From Oleispira sp. (GTDB lineage Bacteria > Pseudomonadota > Gammaproteobacteria > Pseudomonadales > Oceanobacteraceae), in assembly GCA_016765295.1 (NCBI GenBank), contig JAESQF010000053.1:42948-106947 (forward strand): a DNA stretch of 64,000 bases. The letters are read 5' to 3'. The position numbers and the translations under genes are program-made. Below the pieces are notes generated by a model. The model was not told where the DNA came from, ran no database searches, and saw only the letters and a list, made by a program, of their open reading frames with translations. This document shows positions 17,858 to 25,363 of this stretch, one piece after another; positions within the stretch are counted from its first letter, which is position 1; each line of letters starts with the position of its first letter.

Positions 17858-18271
17858 CTAGGTTGATATTACCGCGCACTCTAATATCTTAACTTCGAGT
17901 TCTGCATCCTCTAATACATAAGAGAACAACCCGCCTTCACCATCATCGAGTTGGTGGGTATTTGAAAATGTAGCATTTGCCGCATTACTCGCAGACATCA
18001 TAATCGCCGACGCGAGGGCAGCATGGTCGGGAATTGAGGGGGCGATGATGCCCCCTTCAAAATCGTCTTCGTAATCAAAACCATTGGCAATCAGCAAGCG
18101 TTTGACCCGATACCAATAAGGACCGTAATTTCGATAGTTACGCGGGGACTTTTCAATAATAGTATTAAGGTTAGTTATTACCTTCTTTATCCAGTCACCA
18201 TAAGGGGCATCTACTCCCTCAGCTGCCAGTGCCTCTTCAATAGTTTCAACATTCGGCTGTTTGAATCTCAT
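17858..18271 (-). CDS. Hypothetical protein (137 aa)
   Basis: Unrecognised. A strong ribosome site (GGAGGAAGG) lies a few bases before the ATG, which supports a real gene. The N-terminal half is helical and basic (YGDWIKKVITNLNTIIEKSPR, then YWYRVKRLLIANGFDYEDDF). The middle is Ala/Ser-rich (AALASAIMMSASNAANA), and the C-terminus is acidic (DDGEGGLFSYVLEDAELEVK). It is a single gene, divergent from alpA. No function can be assigned. Confidence 0.6.
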   Translation of the reverse strand: MRFKQPNVETIEEALAAEGVDAPYGDWIKKVITNLNTIIEKSPRNYRNYGPYWYRVKRLLIANGFDYEDDFEGGIIAPSIPDHAALASAIMMSASNAANATFSNTHQLDDGEGGLFSYVLEDAELEVKILECAVIST

Positions 18272-18695
18272 TTCCCTTCCTCCAAGACTAATTTTAAATA
18301 CTCTAAGACATATCCCCCATTAATTAGACGATCTATCCAATACTGAATATCTCAAACACACATCCACTAGTAGAAAACATATCTCGTATTTATGGTAGGC
18401 ATCAAGGTAAATGAATTTAGCCACACATTTAATCCAGATTTAATAAATGACTGGTCGCTTATCGTACAATAGACCTCATCAATAATTAATTCCCTTTTTC
18501 GAAAAGCAGAATTAATGAGTATTTGCTGCACATAAATAACAATTAACAGAATAAATCACCCCAAAATTAACAATAAATAGCGCTATACACCCAATCAAAA
18601 CACATATCCCGCAGTAGAAACGATTGCTATTTCAACTGATATGCTCTCCATCCAAGGTTTGCCACTAACGGCCTACCGGACAATGGAGAGACTAT
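18272..18695. promoter_or_regulatory. Intergenic region upstream of alpA, with a ribosome-site hairpin
   Basis: About 420 AT-rich bases between divergent genes. Its right end contains CTCTCCAT (18644-18651) and the complementary ATGGAGAG (18683-18690), with a 31-nt loop. The second arm contains the alpA ribosome site GGAGAG (18685-18690), so pairing would hide it. No other clear signals. Confidence 0.5.
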
Positions 18696-18923
18696 ATGTC
18701 TTCAGTAGCACAACTAGATTGCCTAATAAAACTACCTATCGTAATTGATCAGGTAGGCATTAGCCGATCACAAATCTATAACTTGATTTCAATGAAACGC
18801 TTCCCTGCGCCTCTAAAAATTGGCGGTTCAAAAGAAGGAATCGGATCACGTTCCGCTCGATGGTCACAAAACCAAATTCAAGACTGGATTCGTCAACATG
18901 TTGAACAAGGAAAAGCGGGGTAA
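18696..18923 (+). CDS. alpA: AlpA-family transcriptional regulator / excisionase
   Basis: 75-residue MerR-like winged-helix protein: LPIVIDQVGISRSQIYNLIS (HTH), a basic wing (FPAPLKIGGSK), then ARWSQNQIQDWIRQHVEQGK. AlpA proteins activate or direct excision by P4-type integrases, which fits the integrase at 12655. Ribosome site GGAGAG 5 bases before the ATG. The stop codon sits in the loop of a terminator hairpin. Confidence 0.9.
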   Translation: MSSVAQLDCLIKLPIVIDQVGISRSQIYNLISMKRFPAPLKIGGSKEGIGSRSARWSQNQIQDWIRQHVEQGKAG

Positions 18924-18937
18924 CCCCGCTATTTTTT
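18914..18937 (+). terminator. alpA rho-independent terminator
   Basis: Stem AGCGGGG / CCCCGCT with loop TAA (the alpA stop codon itself), followed by ATTTTTT. Confidence 0.9.
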
Positions 18938-19042
18938 CCAATATGATCTTATTACGAACAATAACTTTCTCTAATAGAAAGATGAACAAACGGGTCTACA
19001 GGGCCGATGAACACTACATTTATGATAGAGGAATGAGTGGCT

Positions 19043-19141
19043 ATGAAAACGGTAAATAATATTAACTCTTCACTGTGTTTATCAAACACAGGGAACAAGC
19101 TTTTAAAATCTAACGGTTCAAGTTCGGGAATAAACAAATGA
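19043..19141 (+). CDS. 32-residue ORF coupled to the Gp2-like gene
   Basis: A short open frame, MKTVNNINSSLCLSNTGNK and onward, ending in TGA at 19139-19141, which overlaps the ATG of the next gene in ATGA. It is Ser/Asn/Lys-rich and unrecognised. It may be a leader peptide that couples translation, or chance. Confidence 0.3.
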   Translation: MKTVNNINSSLCLSNTGNKLLKSNGSSSGINK

Positions 19142-19866
19142 AAAATGTTAAGACGTCTAAAAATATAAACGCTAAGGATCGGACAATGAAATCTACCAAG
19201 GCGAATACAACCACTACAAGCCAGGTCAGCTATCTAATTCCTGAAAAGGTACAGAAATCAATAAATCGCTATAAACGCCAGAGTAAAGATATTACCTACG
19301 ATGAATCAGTTAACTTTGATGGGACAAACCTGCCTATCCTTAATTCAGAAGAGTTTGGTGCTTATCGCTCGATCCTAAAGACTATCCATACACAACTTTC
19401 AAATATGCTAACTTCTTACTGTAAAGTATTTACTATAAGGTTTGACCTTCACTTTAATCCTGATGATTTCGATGAAGCTAAAATCAGTGATCTTTTAAAG
19501 AGAATCAAAAAGGAATATAGAAAAACTGGAAAAGTCATGCATACATGGGCAAGAGAGATTGATAAATCAGAAACGCCACACTATCACTGTGTAATAGCCT
19601 TCAACGGTAATAAAATACAAAACCCTATCAAGGTATTCAATTCCATCGTAGACATCTGGAATGGTACGCTTAAACAGCCAAGACCTCATCTATGCAAAGA
19701 GGGTAACTACATGATTAGTAATACTCATGACAATATATTCATAGATGCTTTTAAACGACATTCTTATTTAGCCAAAATCAGAACTAAAGATAGGCAGCCA
19801 CCCAAGAAGAGGAACTATGGCGCGAGTCAGATAAAACCTGCTATACGAATAAAAAGGCTAGCTTGA
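19138..19866 (+). CDS. Inovirus Gp2 / YagK-YfjJ family protein
   Basis: 242 residues. The C-terminal ~150 residues match the inovirus-Gp2/YfjJ pattern: KVFTIRFDLHF, a helical linker, MHTWAREIDKSETPHYHCVI, and a later NGNKIQNPIKVFNSIVDIWN. HYHC resembles the His pair of a rolling-circle (HUH) replication protein, although the nuclease role of this family is not something I can confirm. The N-terminal 50 residues are Lys/Thr-rich and probably disordered. These genes are typical of phage satellites. Repeats that could be binding sites lie just downstream (19877-19985). Confidence 0.8.
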   Translation: MKNVKTSKNINAKDRTMKSTKANTTTTSQVSYLIPEKVQKSINRYKRQSKDITYDESVNFDGTNLPILNSEEFGAYRSILKTIHTQLSNMLTSYCKVFTIRFDLHFNPDDFDEAKISDLLKRIKKEYRKTGKVMHTWAREIDKSETPHYHCVIAFNGNKIQNPIKVFNSIVDIWNGTLKQPRPHLCKEGNYMISNTHDNIFIDAFKRHSYLAKIRTKDRQPPKKRNYGASQIKPAIRIKRLA

Positions 19867-19876
19867 TAAAAGACTG

Positions 19877-19985
19877 CCATGGAAAGTGCTCAAAATTATA
19901 GAAAGTGCGAATTTAAAGCACTTGACTTTGAGCTCCATGGGTTTGTTTCGCAGTCGCACTTTTTCTGCAAAAATCGCACTTTATT
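19877..19985. repeat. Cluster of GCACTTT/AAAGTGC repeats
   Basis: AAAGTGC at 19883 and AAAGTGCGA at 19902 (19-bp phase), GCACTT near 19917, and TCGCACTTT at 19954 and 19974 (20-bp phase). CCATGG occurs at 19877 and 19935, flanking an imperfect inverted repeat (GCTCAAA / TTTGAGC). A possible iteron, operator or origin region between the Gp2-like gene and the convergent operon. Confidence 0.5.
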
Positions 19986-20153
19986 CGCAATAGCTATGCA
20001 AACTACTTTTCTTTTAAAATCAATAAATTAACCAGTATCAGAGACTACTCTGGATCTTATTTTCGAGCTTTTGCGAAAATCGCAGTTATGCGCCTTAATT
20101 ATTGATTCTTAAAAAAGAAGTTGGATCTCCCTGAATAGGTTGAATAAAGAAAC

Positions 20154-20747
20154 TTAATTAAGTATTTCATTAATTAGCATGTCATCTGGAAACCCCAGTA
20201 TTCTAATACTCTCATTATCTTCAATAATAATTTCAACCTGATTAATATTCTCAGGCTGCCCAGCCTCTCTCGAATTATCAGGATATAAAACTGACTGATT
20301 ATCAGAGCCAATCCATTGCTGATTAGTATTTCTGCTATCTTCTTGATACCTCCCAAGCGTAACAATATCGCAAAATTCAAGGATATTTGAAAAATTATTT
20401 TGAGACTCTAACTCTTCTTGCTCATAACCCGTAAATAGGAAAATCGTTAAGTCAGAGTGTTCTCTGATTTTTCGAATTAACCACCAGAGATTGCTAGACT
20501 GATGTAATGGCTCGCCACCGAGAAAAGTTACACCTTGAATGTTTGAAGTATTCAAAATACGATCAAGCAGCTGCTCTCTTTGCACCAACAACTTATCTTT
20601 GAATGACCACATTTCTTTATTCCAGCAGCCATTACACGCAAGTGCGCAACCTTGAAACCAAACCACGAAACGCTTACCTGGTCCGTATATATGGCTCGAA
20701 GACTCCACATGTGAGAGATTAAAGTAATCTCCATACTGTTTTTCCAT
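20154..20747 (-). CDS. NrdG-like radical SAM / 4Fe-4S protein
   Basis: 197-residue short radical SAM protein resembling the activase of anaerobic ribonucleotide reductase. The cluster cysteines are Cys34, Cys38 and Cys41 (QGCALACNGCWNKEMW). FLGGEPLHQ is the SAM-binding motif, and LTIFLFTGYEQEEL follows. No reductase partner is nearby, so it is a stand-alone activase-like enzyme. It is last gene of the seven-gene operon, 2 bases after the DUF1257 gene. Radical SAM proteins of this size are known to activate glycyl-radical enzymes; the substrate here is unknown. Confidence 0.8.
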   Translation of the reverse strand: MEKQYGDYFNLSHVESSSHIYGPGKRFVVWFQGCALACNGCWNKEMWSFKDKLLVQREQLLDRILNTSNIQGVTFLGGEPLHQSSNLWWLIRKIREHSDLTIFLFTGYEQEELESQNNFSNILEFCDIVTLGRYQEDSRNTNQQWIGSDNQSVLYPDNSREAGQPENINQVEIIIEDNESIRILGFPDDMLINEILN

Positions 20748-20749
20748 GA

Positions 20750-21259
20750 CTATACCGTGCGCGTTAGGACTAATTGTATCTGCCCCAAAGTATTTCGCCC
20801 TTCTTTTACCGAATACCCCTGAGCTTTTGCTTTTTCAATAGCCTGTTTCCGTGTGGCTTCAACTCGGGCCTTGCGCTCCTCTACAAGACGGAGACGTTCT
20901 TGCTCCGCTAGGGTCTCTAAATGCTGATTATAGGCGGCATCGTAAGCTAAGCTCAGCTCAGAAAGAAATCGGCTTATCGGAGTATAACGACGGTCTGCCA
21001 GCCCACCAACAATTCGAGTTGAGTATTCATCACTATCATGCAAAAAAACCCAGCGCTCTCCTTGCCTTCTGAAAAATTGGCGTCCGTTATAATCACTGCG
21101 ATTAGTCAAGATATCACCTGCCTGCACTTGATTTCGCTGTGAAATACCATGTAATATCGCACTGCTTACTAGTTTAGGTTCTGCACCAACTCTTTCTAAC
21201 GCATCAAATAAAACAGTTTCAATTACAAACGGTGTTGTGGTTTTAATCACTGCACTCAT
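20750..21259 (-). CDS. DUF1257 (Ycf35-like) protein
   Basis: 169 residues. The N-terminal part (KTTTPFVIETVLFDALERVG) and C-terminal GYSVKEGRNTLGQIQLVLTR fit the DUF1257/Ycf35 pattern, separated by a basic coiled coil (EQERLRLVEERKARVEATRK). DUF1257 commonly accompanies DUF2997 and Ycf46-like AAA genes, as here. The biochemical function is unknown. It is tightly packed between DUF2997 (2-base gap) and the radical SAM gene (2-base gap). Confidence 0.7.
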   Translation of the reverse strand: MSAVIKTTTPFVIETVLFDALERVGAEPKLVSSAILHGISQRNQVQAGDILTNRSDYNGRQFFRRQGERWVFLHDSDEYSTRIVGGLADRRYTPISRFLSELSLAYDAAYNQHLETLAEQERLRLVEERKARVEATRKQAIEKAKAQGYSVKEGRNTLGQIQLVLTRTV

Positions 21260-21261
21260 GT

Positions 21262-21468
21262 TTACGTCCTTTTTATTTTCTGCACACGCACTTGCTGAAC
21301 CGACTGTTGTTGTCGATACTCATCGGTTTTCTTAACATTACTCACCACCCCCTCCAGCTCCAGTAACTCCTCTAGGGCTTCTAAACAACTTTCACCTTTA
21401 AAACCACTAGTCTTTGCAGTAATAGCACCTTCATCATCAATAGTGATTACAATTTGTTGCTCAGGCAT
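21262..21468 (-). CDS. DUF2997 protein
   Basis: 68 residues. MPEQQIVITIDDEGAITAKT then GFKGESCLEALEELLELEG is the DUF2997 pattern: a short beta hairpin, a conserved Gly-x-Cys and a helix. Family function unknown. It overlaps the end of the upstream coiled-coil gene by 8 bases and precedes DUF1257 directly. Confidence 0.8.
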   Translation of the reverse strand: MPEQQIVITIDDEGAITAKTSGFKGESCLEALEELLELEGVVSNVKKTDEYRQQQSVQQVRVQKIKRT

Positions 21469-23746
21469 TCACTCTCTCCTTATCGCAGACAATCTTAGCG
21501 CTTAAGCGTGCAGCATCTTTCTTTGCATGTTCCAACTGTTCTGTATCCTTAATAATAAGAAACCTTTGCTTATTAAGACTACGTAGCTCTGTACATTCAG
21601 CTGGTAATTCTTGATCTGGCCATGTGAAAGATCCTGATTGGAGAGCTTTTTCTTTTAACCCCAATTGCTTCTCAAATGCCTTGCTATCTTTATTTGGCTG
21701 ATAAATAAACCGTTCGCCATGAGTACTTAACATACTCTGAGCAAGATATAGATCTGACTGACATCCATTAACAGCGACATCTGCATTTTGAATTTCACGT
21801 TCGATTTTTTTCAAGGAAAGATGATGATCCTCCAGTGCCTTACTAAAAGTAGAATAATGTTTTTTCCAAATTTTACTATTGAATATGCCTTTCCACTGTT
21901 CAGCTTGCTCAACCATCATACTGTTAAGTGCTTCACGTTTTTTGCGCATACACTCTAACTTGGCTGATTCTAAAAGTACTGCACGCTCTTCTTCCTTTTC
22001 TGGCAATACATCAGGTAAGAACTGCTCTGGCTCTAAGTCTTTGACCTTAGTCTCCTCCAACCTTCCATTAGAAAGAGACTTCACAGACTCTTTCCAAGCA
22101 ACACAAAAAGCAGCATCTACTAGTAGTTTCCCTTCACCTTCTTTGCTTATTAGTAAATTCTGCTCTTCCTTCCGAGCGCTAACTATATCCATTTTTTCAT
22201 TCAATGATTTCAGTAATTCTGCTCGCTTCCCCTCCCAACTATGGTTTTGCTGTGCTTCATCTAGTTTTTCCTCTGTATCATTACCACGCTGCCGAATACT
22301 GACTTGCAAATCCTCATAGCGTTTATTCTTTTCTATCCGTCCTGCAGGCGTTGCTTTTGTAACAGACCAAGATTGTAGTGTATCCAACTCCTGATTTAAT
22401 TGTTTCACGGCTTGATCTTGACCCAGCAGGAACCCTTTCAGAAAACCCTTCAAACGATCAGCAAACCCAGCCTGCTTATCATCAATATTCTTCTGCTGAT
22501 ATTTGAGGGATGTGAGCTTATCTTGCCAATTTTCTTCAGCATTTTCCCAATCGTTATAAAGCGAATCTTTTTTAGCTTCGGGTGGGCAATAAGGAGGATG
22601 AATAGCTACATGGTAATCAATTTCATGAGCCATATAATCATGCTGATAATTAGTAAATTTTGATGCCAGAGATTTAGCACTATCATTTAAAAAAATATCG
22701 ATAGTATCAGTATTGATGTCCTTCAATCTTTTAGTTCTATTATCCTCAACAGACTGTATCAAACCTGGTTGATTGGAAAAACGTACTGATTGCTTATTAG
22801 GCAAGTCTCCCATAGTAACTTCTGATTTATATTGCCAAGCGGCGTCCTCGACTGCTTGATCATAGAGGGATCCTAACATCTCACTCTGCACACTCGATAA
22901 TCTCAGGCACCAGTTAACAATATCGAAATTCGGTGAGTTTGGTAGTAGCCAATTCCCAGATTCCGACAGTAGCAATGTGGGAATTATGTTATCGGTTAAT
23001 GACACCCCTTTCCGAGCGACCTTCGCTATATTTTTAGCACTCGTATTTAGTAATAACTGAAATGAATGCCCTGGATCATCAACAGTAAACTCACTCACTC
23101 TAGATAAACTTTGAAGCGTTTCATTTAGACAATCTTTAAGAGTTCCGAAAAGCTGGCGAGAATGATTAGTAACAACCTCCCCATCAGGGTGATTAACTTT
23201 GTTCTGCCGTTGATTTTGCTGCAGGTATTCATTTTCTGAATTTTCCCAAAACAATTTGCAAAAGCTACGGAAGCTATCATCAATCTGTTGCGACTCTAGA
23301 TGTATACTCCAAGCTTTATCATCAGATGTTATTAATACCTTCTGATCCATCAGCAACAAACCTTGGGATTTAGTAGTAGCATGATCTACTAAAATTAACG
23401 CACCTGCTTGTGATACACCACTTCTAACCAGGCATCGACCTGACAAAGTATCAATCGCCATTTGGTTTGATTTGTCATCACCGAGTAAAAGGTATATTCG
23501 TACACCGCTGTCTGCTTTTTGCTTTAATGCCTCTATCAACTTAATTTCTTTAAGCTGGTCGCATGCAATCAACAGGGTCTGTCGAGCATTATTAATAGCA
23601 GAAATTAGTTCACTTCCACTAACAAGGCCAAGTACAGCAGATGAATCGAAATCACAATCTGAAGGCTGTTGGCTAAACAATGCGGCTAGACGCTCATTTT
23701 TATAATCAATTTTAAAGTTATCTTGTCTAAGCTGTATCTGAGCCAT
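21461..23746 (-). CDS. PLD-fold-like coiled-coil protein
   Basis: 761 residues. Residues ~45-140 look like a phospholipase D-type half (ELISAINNARQTLLIACDQL, then GVRIYLLLGDDKSN), but the catalytic HxKxxxxD position reads VSQAGALILVD, so no HKD triad is visible. The remainder, from ~400 on, is long charged coiled coil (LKYQQKNIDDKQAG, REEQNLLISKEGEG, EEERAVLLESAKLE). It may be a structural or nucleic-acid-binding part of the operon's complex. Its start shares one base with the stop of the previous gene. Confidence 0.6.
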   Translation of the reverse strand: MAQIQLRQDNFKIDYKNERLAALFSQQPSDCDFDSSAVLGLVSGSELISAINNARQTLLIACDQLKEIKLIEALKQKADSGVRIYLLLGDDKSNQMAIDTLSGRCLVRSGVSQAGALILVDHATTKSQGLLLMDQKVLITSDDKAWSIHLESQQIDDSFRSFCKLFWENSENEYLQQNQRQNKVNHPDGEVVTNHSRQLFGTLKDCLNETLQSLSRVSEFTVDDPGHSFQLLLNTSAKNIAKVARKGVSLTDNIIPTLLLSESGNWLLPNSPNFDIVNWCLRLSSVQSEMLGSLYDQAVEDAAWQYKSEVTMGDLPNKQSVRFSNQPGLIQSVEDNRTKRLKDINTDTIDIFLNDSAKSLASKFTNYQHDYMAHEIDYHVAIHPPYCPPEAKKDSLYNDWENAEENWQDKLTSLKYQQKNIDDKQAGFADRLKGFLKGFLLGQDQAVKQLNQELDTLQSWSVTKATPAGRIEKNKRYEDLQVSIRQRGNDTEEKLDEAQQNHSWEGKRAELLKSLNEKMDIVSARKEEQNLLISKEGEGKLLVDAAFCVAWKESVKSLSNGRLEETKVKDLEPEQFLPDVLPEKEEERAVLLESAKLECMRKKREALNSMMVEQAEQWKGIFNSKIWKKHYSTFSKALEDHHLSLKKIEREIQNADVAVNGCQSDLYLAQSMLSTHGERFIYQPNKDSKAFEKQLGLKEKALQSGSFTWPDQELPAECTELRSLNKQRFLIIKDTEQLEHAKKDAARLSAKIVCDKERVNA

Positions 23747-25362
23747 TACACTACCTCCATTAATTTAACTGCTTGAATAGAATCTTGCAAATAACGTGGC
23801 AACTCATCCTCTTCTTTTGGAGTAAAGCCTGGCGTTCCATCAACGACCAACCCTGCCTCCATATCTCGTATGAAATCTAAGCCACTACTGCATTCCCAGC
23901 AATAGGTATATGTAGAGCCAATAAATATCCAATACCGGCCATGATTATCGTTCTGTTTTTGTAGTGCGACTCGCACCCAATTATCAGGAAGGATCGCCTC
24001 ATTCCCTCTCTGTGATTCTAGAGTTAACAGTAACCCCTCCGCATCACTCACACAGGTCGCAACTGCTGCCAGGTTGCGACGTTGTCTTGGTGTATGTACA
24101 TAGCGATCAGAGTAAATAACTTTTTCAACAAGCTCTCCACCTGTAAGCTGACAAATCAGTTGCTCAAGAGACAACGAGTCCCCATTAACCAAGCTGATCG
24201 GTAATCTCAACTTCTTACTTTTCGATGGTGTTAGGTCAGACATCGCTGCCGCATGCCAAAAAGCTTTTGAATGATGTCCACTGTTCAAGCTATCGAATAG
24301 ATTCGCGCCACTCTTTAGAGGTAATTCAAATTTATTTAAAGCCGGATTATCAATCCATTGAGCTTGTTGCTGTCGTGCTGCCTTAGATATTTGATAAGAT
24401 TTATTGTAGAAATTCTCAAGCCATTGATTATGCCATTGCTCTGCATCTAACTGCTCTGTTGGTTTAATTGGAATATGTCGAGTCTCTACGGAATCAAATT
24501 CCCCACAATTTGTTTGTAAGTACTTTAGATTATGACGGCCAATTCTGAAGTTTTCTGTAGCACTCGGATACTGCTGTATATGCTCAAGATCTATAGCCAT
24601 ACGGCTATCCGCATTATCCCAACGGCCTTCAAGCCGTTCAGTAATGTTATCCATAATCAAATGGAATTTATCAGCGCATTCCTCAATAGACATATCTATA
24701 GTTACTGGCCTATGAGATGTTTTTTTCTGGCTAAAGTCCAATAAATCCAATTGCCCTTTAAGGACGAATATTGAACTAGATTGACCTAAGCTCCAGTTCA
24801 GTTCCAACGTTGCACTTTTTTCTGAAGAGCAAATAACTTCTGGTATAATGCTAACCAACGACAAAGTTTTTTTATTTTGGCTGTTTTTTCGGCCATCATA
24901 TATTTCTTCGACCATAACAACCTGCCGCTCTACATCAACGCGATAATCTGATCGTGCCGCATCAACCCCCTTCAACCATCCTTTAGTATTCGGTTCAAAA
25001 AAAGCAGTATCTCGCTGTATTAATATTGGGCGTGTTCCTAGCAGTGGGTCGTTATTGATATACCATATATGGTAGAGACCACGCTCAGTAGCTGAATACA
25101 AACCCGAAGACTTAACAGCCTGACCTTTATCTGTTAATGAACTAGTTTCTGCATCCCATAATTTTTCGTTCTTTAAATAAGCCTTAAGCCTAGCAGGCAT
25201 ACTTACAGCATTGTTTTCCATCGATTTCAGCAATGAAACAAGATCAGGTCGTTCTCGCTTAAAAGTTACTTTAGCAATAATAGGAAAACGTTGTATTTTT
25301 ATATTACGAGTAAGCTGTAACGCCAATACGTTTTTATTCGCTTGGTTTTTAATGTTACTCAT
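23746..25362 (-). CDS. Unknown operon protein with paired DRY / HGRY motifs
   Basis: 538 residues; I do not recognise the family. The N-terminal half is beta-rich and mixed. Near the C-terminus, YSDRYVHTPRQRRN (DRY at 419-421) and NDNHGRYWIFIG (HGRY at 474-477) are spaced ~55 residues apart, reminiscent of the D-R/H-D-R pairs of PLD-like and MIT-C-like domains in conflict proteins; this is a resemblance only. It is placed 1 base after the helicase stop and overlaps the next gene by one base, so it is an integral part of the operon. Confidence 0.6.
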   Translation of the reverse strand: MSNIKNQANKNVLALQLTRNIKIQRFPIIAKVTFKRERPDLVSLLKSMENNAVSMPARLKAYLKNEKLWDAETSSLTDKGQAVKSSGLYSATERGLYHIWYINNDPLLGTRPILIQRDTAFFEPNTKGWLKGVDAARSDYRVDVERQVVMVEEIYDGRKNSQNKKTLSLVSIIPEVICSSEKSATLELNWSLGQSSSIFVLKGQLDLLDFSQKKTSHRPVTIDMSIEECADKFHLIMDNITERLEGRWDNADSRMAIDLEHIQQYPSATENFRIGRHNLKYLQTNCGEFDSVETRHIPIKPTEQLDAEQWHNQWLENFYNKSYQISKAARQQQAQWIDNPALNKFELPLKSGANLFDSLNSGHHSKAFWHAAAMSDLTPSKSKKLRLPISLVNGDSLSLEQLICQLTGGELVEKVIYSDRYVHTPRQRRNLAAVATCVSDAEGLLLTLESQRGNEAILPDNWVRVALQKQNDNHGRYWIFIGSTYTYCWECSSGLDFIRDMEAGLVVDGTPGFTPKEEDELPRYLQDSIQAVKLMEVV

Positions 25363-25363
25363 T

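Noticed and set aside
18820-19059. 79-codon plus-strand frame overlapping alpA's 3' end
   Set aside because: It crosses the alpA terminator in another frame and has no ribosome site.
21461-23746. Active phospholipase D nuclease
   Set aside because: The fold-like segment is present, but no HxKxxxxD motif is found in it.
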